Part shown: in pieces, positions 1 to 12,900 of the stretch
Layout of the letters: each line of letters begins with the position of its first letter
How positions within the stretch are numbered: the stretch's first letter is position 1
From: Mactromeris polynyma
Taxonomy: Eukaryota; Mollusca; Bivalvia; Venerida; Mactridae
Direction: 5' to 3'
Length of the DNA: 64,000 bases
Assembly: GCA_032209605.1 (NCBI GenBank)
Contig: JASFXZ010000001.1
Coordinates: forward strand, 33,608,619 to 33,672,618
Program-made: the position numbers and the translations under genes
Notes under the pieces: model-generated
Told to the model about the DNA's origin: nothing
Databases searched by the model: none
What the model saw: the letters and a program-made list of their open reading frames with translations, nothing else

Positions 1-335
1 GGTAACACGAATCTCTAGTGAAATTTGCGAATTTGAGTTATTAAGTAACATAATAAGTGGTCAACTAGATAAGATTCGTGTTACCACTTACATGTAGAAG
101 CCAAAAATGAATAAGTGGTAACACGAATCTTAAGTGAAATTCGCGAATTTGAGTTATTAAGTAACATAATAAGTGGTCAACTAGATAATATTCGTGTTAC
201 CACTTACATGTAGAAGTCAAAAACGCCTTTATAAATAAGTGGTAACACGAATCTTAAGTGAAATTCGCGAATTTGAGTTATTAAGTAACATAATAAGTAG
301 TCAACTAGATAAGATTCGTGTTGCCACTTAAATCT
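1..335. repeat. Three tandem copies of a palindromic MITE-like unit
   Basis: Copies lie at about 1-88 (cut by the window edge), 116-208 and 239-330. Each is bounded by inverted ends reading AGTGGTAACACGAAT and ATTCGTGTTACCACT, about 90 bp apart, with an inner perfect palindrome AATTCGCGAATT in copies 2 and 3. Spacers between copies also resemble each other (CATGTAGAAG). A fourth broken end lies near 474-512. The short length, inverted ends and lack of coding suggest a non-autonomous DNA element that was amplified in tandem. Confidence 0.75.
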
Positions 336-978
336 AGTGTAATACATCATAAAAATGTAAGAGGTGGCAGTTATGGGCACTTTCAAGCCTGTTTCTAGTT
401 GTATGATATTTATCTTACCGAAAATTTATCACGAATATTACCTAGATAGCTAGATAATTATCGTAATAATTAAGTGGTTAACACGAATTTATTCGCGAAC
501 GCTATCATGCTAACTGGTGGCAGTAATATGCCACCATACATAAGACCTCTGAACTCATTTTTCAGACAAATAAGGCTATAAAACGCTTATGCTCATTTTT
601 TTGTTCATTTGTGTACCTAAACAAACATGAAAAATATACTTTATCTAGTTAAAACTGCAATAAATATCCATTATCACAGAATACATTTGTAATGTATTTC
701 TTTGTAATTTGTCGAAAAAGATGTTTGTATTATCATAAAATTAAAAAAAACTTCCAAGGAAAAAATGAATTTAACAGGATAAATTATCAATTGAGTTTTC
801 AAGGTGTGATCGTTATTTAATTAAACATCCACAATTACAGAGTGCGCCACAAGGAGAGAGAACCACAGTGAGTAGTTTGGTATTAACATGATCCGTACAG
901 CGCGTACTTTCCAATATTTAGTAATAAGTTACTTCCCTTTATTAATTTTCACCATTTGTTTTTGGTTGAACATACATA

Positions 979-3900
979 ATGATGTCGACGGTAACGACGC
1001 GGTGGTAAGCTAATACTTTGTACATTGTAAGGTCAGTGTAGTATATTTTAGGCAAAAAAACTCGCATGAGACGTTTTTACTTGTGTTTCAAAAATATGGA
1101 ATAACATATATATGTAGTAGGTGAAACGACAAGCGTAAAACGTCTAAATATTAATTACGTATAGACATATAAATACAGTGGAACCTACCTAAACCGGACT
1201 CCTTTGGGACCGGTTGAAAACTCCGGTGTACAGAGGTTTTCGGTTTGTAGAGGGTTTTGTCATTTTTATGCTATTCATACTCTTACCTAGGTTCAAGTCA
1301 TTATTTCATTGAATAGTTGTATATCTTTGAATTTTATACGGTAACCGCCTGATAATTCTTTATTTTAGAAGAAAACACAGTTCAGTTCTTCGATATTCTT
1401 GTGACATGATAAGAAGCATACAGAAATGATGCACACTCTTTTAAATAGACTTCTTTAAATATTTTTTATGAAAAAAAAGACGTGTTAATTTATAAAAAAA
1501 TCCTCTAAATGGACATCCTAGATTATGACCCCGGATTTATCTCTACTTTTATTGAAAAACATTCTTTATAATTATTGGGAAGATACTTGTTTGTGTGGAA
1601 ACTATTGTCAAAATATCAAATAGCTTTGTTGGACTCATTTTGAGCTTGTTTCCGATATAACAATATTGAACTAATTGTTTATGCTCTTTCAAATAAAATT
1701 AACTATTTTGTATGACTTATTGTACCATTTACATGTACATACTGTATATACACGTTGACATTATATATGTAAAGATGTATATTTTACAGACGATGTACCT
1801 TGTACAAGTCTAAATAAAGTTACTGTTCTGTTCTTAATATATACAGTGTATACTGGTCTGATAAAAGGCTACAAAATATGTGGCTCAAAATGTATTTTTA
1901 ATTCGTATCACCGTCATTTCGATGTAATTTCATGTTTTGTTCACCTGATGAAGGCCAAATGGCTGAAGTGTCGATAAATAAATAAAATCAAATGAATAAA
2001 TGTAATCCAAAGAAAACTGTGTTCTTTATAGAGTTTCCATCGTAACGTTTCAACGTTGAAACCGCAATGTTGTTTCAACCTAGTTTCAACCTCATTTCAA
2101 CGTTGTTTCAACCTCATTTCAACGTTGTTTCAACGTCATTTCAACGTTGTTTCAACGTTGAAACAACGTTGAAAGCACAACGTCAATACAACTTTCAAAT
2201 ACAATCATTTTTCAACGTTGTCTAAACGTTGAAGAATGACCAGTGTTTCAACGTTGTTGTGCCTGCTGGGATGTTTGAAACAAGCTATTTCAAACTCAAT
2301 ATTTCCCTATATGATCTTGAATAATTACCCATTTAAGACTATTTGATATTAATCCAATTATAAACATTATCAACAGATTAACAGTAATTGCCATTGGTTT
2401 GGGGAAGGTTCCACTAGCTGTATGCACAAAATATCAAAGGCATTGGTTAGGGGTACGGATGTGGCTTTACTCTTTGCAAAGATAACTCTCTTCTGTGAAA
2501 CTCAATAAATCCAAAATAATGAAAGAAATGTTGATCTTTATTTTCTGTTCATGAATGATCATAAAATCTCTTGCATACAGTTTTGGCCTTTATATGTAAC
2601 AGTTGATCATGCATGTTTTTGTGGATCATGCAATTGCTGAGAAGTTTCTTTTTTGGCATCTTGGCTTTTTGGTGTATGTTAATGCAATAGAGAAATTGTA
2701 CATCTAGCCTTGTCTGAAGTATAACTTTTGAACACATTAGGAGCAGTCTTGGATATAATTGGCAGAAATGTTTGCCAGAATGAGACAGTGTCTGCAAGGT
2801 AGACTCCTGCCCTTTACTTCAAGGGATTTTTGGGCCCAGTCTTTTATATTAGGCAGTCGACAAATAACAGAATTGACAATTTAACTGATATATTTTACAT
2901 CAATTGTGAAACAAGTCATTACAACTTATATTAACCACTCTCGATAACTGTTTCTTTGTTTACTAACCAGTATTTATAAATGCCAAATTCAGGGATTGTG
3001 AAGTTCATGGTTCAGCCTTGTACATGGCAGGATTCAAACCCACAACTTTCTGATCAGTAGTCAGACGCACTACCCCTCGACCACTATGTGTTCCATAGAC
3101 CTGACACTATTGCCTTACAGGCATTAACATTCTATTTTAGTTTAAAAAATATCTACACAGTAACCATGATATAGAGTGTTGTTGGATTGTGTAAACATTT
3201 GTATTTCAGTACCGGATTGATATACGATGAGAAACTAAGCAGGCATCACAATGTATGGAATGAGGAATTTGCTGAGGTGCCTGATCGCGTTGTTGAACCT
3301 CTGAAAGTTTGCACCAACTACAATCTTATTGAACGATGTAAAAGAGTACAAGTAAATAGTGTTATTGAATGCATGCATAATACAGTTCATTCATACATAA
3401 TGGCTTCTTTTGTTTATACATTCAATTTAAAAACAGGTTTATACTTGAAATTTTTTAATTGACTCACTTGGACTGCAGTCATCCTTAAATATTGTTTGTT
3501 TGGTATAACCCTGCCTAAGCCTGATAATGGTCCCTTCTCAAATAATTGTGTATGAATGGTAAAAAATTAGTTATGTATCTACCTACACACCTAAATTTTA
3601 CTTGGTTGAGTTAAGGGGCCTCTGTGGCCTAGTGGTTATTGTCCCAGACTTGAGATCACATGCTTCGCACTGCTGCAGACTCGAATCCAATCCGGGATGT
3701 AGAATTTGTATATGAGGAAGCTATACAGCTGGCTTACAGAAGCTCAGTGGTTCAACCCAGGTCCCAATTTGTGCACAAAATAATGGTGAAAGGGGCCCAT
3801 GGGGTCTTTCTACATCCTAAAAAGCTGGAAAAGTCACTACCTGACCCTGGCTGTTATATGACTTAAAGACCCATTACCAGAAATATCTGGGAATATCCTA

Positions 3901-6900
3901 CTGTCTGGTTCATAGGTTTTGTTTCAAATTTTTATTCTTCTAAAGGTGTTATACCCGACAGTTTCAAATTTTCAATCACTACAGAAAACAAAGTGTATAA
4001 ATACTTGAATAATCTAAGTCCTAAAGAGGCATCCGGTCTAGATGGCATACCCACATGATCCGGTCTAGATGGCATACCCTCACGCATCCGGTCTAGATGG
4101 CATACCCTCATGCATCCGGTCTAGATGGCATACCCTCATGCATCCGGTCTAGATGGCATACCCTCACGCATCCGGTCTAGATGGCATACCCTCATGCATC
4201 CGGTCTAGATGGCATACCCTCACGCATCCGGTCTAGATGGCATACCCTCATGCATCCGGTCTAGATGGCATACCCTCATGCATCCGGTCTAGATGGCATA
4301 CCCACACGCATCCGGTCTAGATGGCATACCCTCATGCATCCGGTCTAGATGGCATACCCACACGCATCCGGTCTAGATGGCATACCCTCACGCATCCGGT
4401 CTAGATGGCATACCCTCACGCATCCGGTCTAGATGGCATACCCTCACGCATCCGGTCTAGATGGCATACCCTCACGCATCCGGTCTAGATGGCATACCCT
4501 CACGCATCCGGTCTAGATGGCATACCCTCACGCTTTGTTAAGGACTCAGCTTCCATTATTGCGGGTCCCATCTCGCACACTGTTAATCTTTCCATAATAC
4601 AGGGTGTGGTACCTGATGATCTAAAGTCAGCTTGTGTAGTTCCATTGTACAAAAAGAATGATAAGACAGATGTCGGCAATTACCGCCCAGTCTCAATCTT
4701 GAGTAATGTCTCTAAGGTTTTTGAGCGAGTTATGTATGACCAATTAGAAGAATATCTTGTCAAAAATAATATATTATATGAGTTTCAGTCTGGGTTTAGA
4801 AAAGCATTTTCTACCGATACCTGCTTGATTCATCTTACAGATCATATTCGCTTTCAATTGGACAAGAGGCATTTTGTTGGCATGGTCCTTATAGATCTTC
4901 AAAAGGCCTTTGATGCCGTAAATCATTCGATTTTATTGATGAAACTCAAGGCGATGGGTCTCGCTGAAACGTCCGTCAGATGGTTTACTTCTTATTTATC
5001 TGATATAAGTCAGTTAGTTGAAGTTTATATACTCATCATCAGCTACTGTATCTTGCGGTGTGCCCCAATGGTCTATTTTAGGGCCATTGCTTTTTCTTAT
5101 CTATGTAAATGATATGTCTGCTGTTGTCAAAAATAAGTTACTACTTTCTGCAGATGACTCAGCAATTCTTGTGTCCGGTAAAAGTAAAATCGACATCGAA
5201 AATATTTTAAGTAATGAACTGAACATTGTTAGTCAGTGGCTCATATGTAATAAGCTTTCCCTACATCTTGGGAAGACAGAGTCTATTCTCGTTGGATCCC
5301 AACGTCGGTTAAAATCCCAGTCCAAACTTGATATAAACTGTAACAGCCAATCTATTGAAACAGCAACATCAGTTAAATATCTTGAGTTATCATTGATCAA
5401 AATTTGTCCTTTGCATCTATGGCAACGTCTGTTATTAAACAAGCCAATGCAAGGTTAAAATTCCTGTATCGTAAAAGTGAATTCCTAACTATGCAAACAA
5501 AGAAACTTCTGGTCTCTTCCTTTGTTCAATGTCACTTTGATTATGCATCATCAGTCTGGTTTAACAGTTTAACACAATATTTAAAGAATAAATTGCAAGT
5601 TACACAAAATAAACTGGTGAGATTTGTATTGAACTTACATCCTAGATCACATATTGGCACAGAACATTTTTCCCGTTTAAATTGGGGTACCTGTAGAAAG
5701 TAGAGTGAATCAAATTACGCTATAGCATGTATATAAATCCATTCCCAACTTTCCTCTTCTTATTTAAATGATCAATTTACCCCCATCAGTGAAATCCACA
5801 AATATCCTACCAGGTTCAGAGTTAAGGCTGATGTTACCCCTGATGGAACAAAGTATTTAATGTCAGAATGTAAGAGATTTGCAATTCCTAAAGTCAAGGG
5901 TTTTGGAAAGAAATATTTTGCTTTCAATGGTTGTTGTCTTTGGAACAGTCTGCCACAAGATGTGAGGGATGTCAAAAGTATTTCTTCTTTCAAATGCAAA
6001 GTAAAAAAACACATTTGTAGCTCGTCTTAAATAATGTATTGTTTTTCCTTTTTAATCAGTTTTATCATTTGTAACCTAATACCTTGTTAAATTTTATTTG
6101 TTTAGCTTTTTCATCCATTATTCCTGTCAGAGATAACTTATTGTTTTATTGTTTCATCGTTTTATCTATTTGTTTATAAACATGTAACACAATGTCTTGA
6201 CTGTGATAACTTTATTTATAACTTATAATTCTTCGTATGTCAAACAATACTATATATTAACACGGACTGGTATATAGGTCCGTGATATTAAGGACCACAA
6301 TGGAAATATGAGTTTTTACTTGTACTCTTTTTGTGTGTTATCCTTAACACATAATGTTGATTGATATGGCTTTATTGATTCATGCATATTGTTGTTATTA
6401 ATATATGTCTTAATTTTATAGTGCCATGTAAATTGTACATTATATGTTGAAATAAATCTATCTAGCTCTCAGCCATTAGGACAAGTCTGACAATTTCAGG
6501 CAAATGAAATTTTATAATCTTGGTCTATTAGAATATAGTGGATTTCAATAAGGTGATAGATTTGGTATTTGGGCAAGTGCTTAACAAACTTCAGCCTGAG
6601 GACAGTTATATATAATCTGTTGGAATTGGAAAAATTAAGACTGACTCCTAATTGATCTTTGCGTCTTTAATGTTGCCTTCATCACTCAGGTAAACTAATG
6701 AAACAAAACCAACATTTGATGATGTCATTACATCGTATGCATATTTTTTATGTTTTGGCGTAATTGACTGTTACAATAATCTCCACTTGTTTCTGTGTCT
6801 TTGTTTGAAGTGTCGAGAGGCTTCTTTGGAAGAAATGCTTCTCAAGCACTCACAAGATTTGGTTGATAAACTGGCTGGAACACAGGGTATGTCAGATGAA

Positions 6901-9900
6901 GAATTGAAAGAAATGTCTAGGAATTATGATTTCATTTACTTTCATCCTGTAAGTATATTTTTCAGATCCACACATCACAGTTACTCATAACTTATTTGAC
7001 TTTGATAATGAAGGTAGTCATTATACCCTGAATTAATTACTCTCAATATCTACTTTCTGGGTATCTAAACCGTGCTGGTGCCTAATTCAGTGATTGTGAA
7101 GACTTTGGAAAAAAAACACCTATTGCAGGATTTGAACCCTGAACCTAATGAGCAGGTGTCTGGCGTTCTTCACCTAAACCATCAAAATACAATACAATGG
7201 TCTTGCGTTTTGTATAGAGCAGAGATATTTTGTCTTATTTGTCCTGACATCTTTGTACACTCATGCTTTACTGATTATATTTTGTGGAGAATACAAAGTG
7301 GTACAGAAAAGAATATTTACAGCCTCACTTAAGGCAGATGTAATATATGAAAATGGTGTTAGACAGTCACTGGCATGTCATGTTTTGTAAGTTACAAAGT
7401 ATATTCATGATATATATGATATATATCACACAGATACCGTTTGGTTGTGATGATGATAGTTTACTAACATTTTTCTGAACAATTTTTTTAATGCCTTCAT
7501 TATTAGTAAATGAGAAAGTAATCAAGTATTTTGAACAAGTTAACTCAAACACCACTAACCATTTCCTGCATGAGAACATCTTTTCTTATTTCTTATTTAG
7601 CTGATTTATGAAAATTCAAGACTGGCACTGGGTGGAACCCTGGACCTCATTAGATCTGTGTTGAAGAAAGAGGTGAGTGACATGAAAGGTTTTAAAAATA
7701 ATCAGCTTCAGACAAATTGGTATATTTTGGCTAATTTTGCTAAAATTAACAAATACAAACAAATACACTTTTACTGAATACACTATTTGTTTTTCGTTTA
7801 ATTAAACAAGTGTGTATGAAAGAAGATAGCTATAATGGGTAGTATCAGGACTGGTTGGCTTTATGTCAAGTTGTTTAGACTGGTGTAATATCATGCTACA
7901 TGTCTATGACAATGTATGACAGTGTGATGGCACTATGTCTGCTATAGGTAGACACAATGTAATACAGAAAAATCAATTTCTTGAGCAACTACCTCTCTTC
8001 ACCAACACTAACAATTTTTATGTTGGGTAGATAACATCTCTCTAGCCACAACCTCTTTACAACTCCCAATATGTACATCTCACAAAGGGTGTTGGTGTGA
8101 AGAGGTTGCACTGTATAGTTAAAATTGCTCAATCCAATTTAACACTTTTTCAGATAATTTCCCTAAGTATGTTACAGTTGATGTTTTATGATGTTTTTTT
8201 AACAGAACAGACATGTTTACCACAAATTGTATTCACGTCCAGTATTTGTCTCACACTTGCAGGTAAGAAATGGTATGGCTATAATACGCCCACCAGGACA
8301 TCATGCAATGAACAATATGTTTTGTGGTTATTGCTACCTGAATAACGTAGCTTCTGCTGCCCAGATTGCCATCAACGAATGTGGATTGAAAAGGTGAGTT
8401 TATGTTCATTAAAGTGGTATTACATATTCAATGTAATTATTGTATGTAAACAAACCTTTTTTACCAATATGGTAAGGAATGACATTCTTACAGGTGAAAG
8501 TAACACATGGGTTATTGTTTATGATATAAATGTATACATGCAATAGTGTCTGATCAGATACTGCTTAGTGATTCACATTATGGGCTACACTACACAGTGC
8601 AGGGGTATTAGGGTAGGGAGAGAGCACCAGACTCCTGCACTGTAGGTTGTTGGTTTGAATCTCTCCATGGATCACATTCTTCTGTAGTCTTGACAATTAT
8701 CTTTGTTGTATTGTCTATGTATCTATGAACCTCTCTGTGCATGCTCAGATATATAACATACTATATTGCACAGGTATACAGCTAAGGCTAGTTTTAATAA
8801 AACCATGTGGCCTATCATTACATCAGTCTTGAATTAGGCACACATACTGAATAGAAAACTGAGAAACAGTCACTGAGAGTGATTAATAACTCGTCCTACA
8901 GCGAATGTAAAGTAGAACAATATTGAAACAAGAAAACTAGCAGATTTTATCCAGAAAAACATGGTCTTACTTGGTCCGCCTTTAGTGAAACAGTGCAATT
9001 ATATTCTGATACCAGGTTCATTATTTGTTCACAGATTTTTAAAATATCACTAGTTAATATATTTATATTACTCTTTCAGGATTTTGATAGTAGACTGGGA
9101 TGTCCACCATGGACAGGGAACACAGTATATGTTCTATGATGATCCTAGGTATGGTGTCATTATGTTCATATAGCCTCTTCTATACTGTTGTTTCATGTTC
9201 CTCAAATATTGTGTTAAATTACTTATCATGATTAGCTATGTCGTCAAGGTTAAAAAATTTGTATTTAGAAAATTTTGATGTAAATGCAATTTTTGTATGA
9301 CACTGTTGCTTTTATATATACATTGCAACCTGTTTAAAGTAAATACCTTCAGGAGATGCAAATGTCAGCTGTTTTTGCAAGATGGCTGCTCTGGAGGGGT
9401 TAAATTGGTTGTAAATTTTACGACAGAAAATTAATAATTTTATTGAAGAGAGGTGGATGTTGAAAAGAGGGCCACTCTGGAGAGGTTGCATTGAAGATAC
9501 AACAGTATACAGTTATTTCCTTGGTGTCAGGGATGACATTCTCTCCACCTCGGGACAACAGTTTTGACTGTTATCCAAATAACTATGAAATAAATGTTTT
9601 AAAACCTGAACAAAATCGCGAATCGAATACAGAAACGACCGAACGTTAATGATATGCCGTCTAAAAATAAAATTTGGAAATTCCAATGACTTCATAGCGC
9701 CAGAGGGAAACAGTTCATACTGTTGACCGGGGAATAGTTCAATCCAAGACAAATTGATAGCTTTCATGTAAAACAGCAAAAAGTAACAGATTTGTATTTA
9801 TATAAGGAATCAGGTAATAATAGTGACTGTTAACTGCTCTGTATTATAATACTTCATATATTTTTTTTCCTGTTAGAACATTTTTCATGTAAATACCCTT

Positions 9901-12900
9901 ATCACCATAATTTGTTTCAGAGTTCTGTATTTTTCAATTCACACATATGATTATGGAAGGGAATGGCCAAACTTGAGAGAGTCGGATTATGACTTCATAG
10001 GCTCTGGGTCAGGTGCTGGATATAACATTAATGTTCCTTTGAACACAGTATGTCGTTTTATTATTATTCTATACTGGTCAAAAGAGCCATCATGCAATTT
10101 TGTATTGTGAGAATCTTCATTATATATCTGAAATGATGAACATGATTTTGCCAGGCTTACATTGATATTTTCAATTGAATCATATACAAAAGTTCCTGTA
10201 CACTTTGACAATTCCCATTGTAATTAATGTATTTCATATTTGTGTCACATGCAATAAATAGAAAATGCTTTTTGACACAGCAATAATTTTCTGTAGAAGT
10301 ATTTATAAATATGTACTGAAACAAATTATCTTATTTTTGTGTCAGATCATTTACACATACACATGTTGGTTTTGGATGATGGTTGATTGATGCTGCTGCT
10401 GAGATGTGCAACTTGTTAATTCTTAAATATCCATCACAGAAGTGGGATAAATAATTTTGCTTCATGGTCATACTTGTTTTATTTGAAATTCTGTATGAAA
10501 AAACAACAAAATTCAAAATATTCAAGTGTGAAGAAACTTTTGGAGGGCAGTGTATGTGATAGCAATCAAAATCAAAAGATGTAACAAATAGCTTTTTAGA
10601 AACTTATTGAAATTTGGAGGAATCAGTAGATTTGTTTTTAAGTTTAGCTGTTTGCAACATTGGCTTTTTTAATATGAATTAATATTGGCAAAATATCTCT
10701 GTGGTAATGTTACAATCAACTTTTTAATTGAGATTGATTTTATAACCAGTAATGTACATTATGGATGTGGTTGTGAATGAATGTAGATAGCTTAGTGTTA
10801 GTCTTAATATGTTATAAATCATCACTATGTTACTACAATCATGTATCAGGCTAGGGTGGATATGTTTGTGATGTGTGTGTTACTACAATCATGTATCAGG
10901 CTAGGGTGGATATGTTTGTGATGTGTGTGTTACTGCAATCATGTATCAGGCTAGGGTGGATATGTTTGTGATGTGTGTGTTACTACAATCATGTATCAGG
11001 CTAGGGTGGATATGTTTGCGATGTGTGTGTTACTACAATCATGTATCAGGCTAGGGTGGATATGTTTGCGATGTGTGTGATACTACAATCATGTATCAGG
11101 CTAGAGTGGATATGTTTGTGATGTGTGTGTTACTACAATCATGTATCAGGCTAGAGTGGATATGTTTGCGATGTGTGTGTTACTACAATCATGTATCAGG
11201 CCAGGGTGGATATGTTTGTGATGTGTGTGTTACTACAATCATGTATCAGGCTAGAGTGGATATGTTTGCGATGTGTGTGTTACTACAATCATGTATCAGG
11301 CCAGGGTGGATATGTTTGTGATGTGTGTGTTACTACAATCATGTATCAGGCTAGGGTGGATATGTTTGTGATGTGTGTGTTACTACAATCATGTATCAGG
11401 CTAGGGTGGATATGTTTGTGATGTGTGTGTTACTACAATCATGTATCAGGCTAGGGTGGATATGTTTGTGATGTGTGTGATACTACAATCATGTATCAGG
11501 CTAGGGTGGATATGTTTGTGATGTGTGTGATACTACAATCATGTATCAGGCTAGGGTGGATATGTTTGTGATGTGTGTGTTACTACAATCATGTATCAGG
11601 CTAGAGTGGATATGTTTGTGATGTGTGTGATACTACAATCATGTATCAGGCTAGGGTGGATATGTTTGTGATGTGTGTGATACTACAATCATGTATCAGG
11701 CTAGGGTGGATATGTTTGTGATGTGTGTGATACTACAATCATGTATCAGGCTAGAGGTGGATATGTTTGCGATGTGTGTGATACTACAATCATGTATCAG
11801 GCTAGGGTGGATATGTTTGTGATGTGTGTGTTACTACAATCATGTATCAGGCTAGGGTGGATATGTTTGTGATGTGTGTGTTACTACAATCATGTATCAG
11901 GCTAGGGTGGATATGTTTGTGATGTGTGTGATACTACAATCATGTATCAGGCTAGGGTGGATATGTTTGTGATGTGTGTGATACTACAATCATGTATCAG
12001 GCTAGGGTGGATATGTTTGTGATGTGTGTGATACTACAATCATGTATCAGGCTAGAGGTGGATATGTTTGCGATGTGTGTGATACTACAATCATGTATCA
12101 GGCTAGGGTGGATATGTTTGTGATGTGTGTGTTACTACAATCATGTATCAGGCTAGGGTGGATATGTTTGCGATGTGTGTGATACTACAATCATGTATCA
12201 GGCTAGAGTGGATATGTTTGTGATGTGTGTGTTACTACAATCATGTATCAGGCTAGAGTGGATATGTTTGTGATGTGTGTGTTACTACAATCATGTATCA
12301 GGCTAGGGTGGATATGTTTGTGATGTGTGTGTTACTACAATCATGTATCAGGCTAGAGTGGATGTGTTTGCGATGTGTGTGTTACTACAATCATGTATCA
12401 GGCTAGAGTGGATATGTTTGTGATGTGTGTGTTACTACAATCATGTATCAGGCTAGGGTGGATATGTTTGTGATGTGTGTGTTACTACAATCATGTATCA
12501 GGCTAGAGTGGATATGTTTGTGATGTGTGTGTTACTACACTCATGTATCAGGCTAGAGTGGATATAATTGCGATGTGTGTGTTACTACACTCATGTATCA
12601 GGCTAGAGTAGATATGTTTGTGATGTGTGTGTTACTACAATCATGTATCAGGCTAGAGTGGATATAATTGCGATGTGTGTGTTACTACAATCATGTATCA
12701 GGCTAGAGTGGATATGTTTGCGATGTGTGTGTTACTACAATCATGTATCAGGCCGAGTGGATATGTTTGTGATGTGTGTGTTACTACAATCATGTATCAG
12801 GCTAGGGTGGATATGTTTGCGATGTGTGTGTTACTACAATCATGTATCAGGCTAGGGTGGATATGTTTGCGATGTGTGTGTTACTACAATCATGTATCAG

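Noticed and set aside
8097..8345. 82-codon plus-strand frame ending inside HDAC exon 5
   Set aside because: It reads exon 5 in the wrong frame; the frame giving RPPGHHA is the true one.
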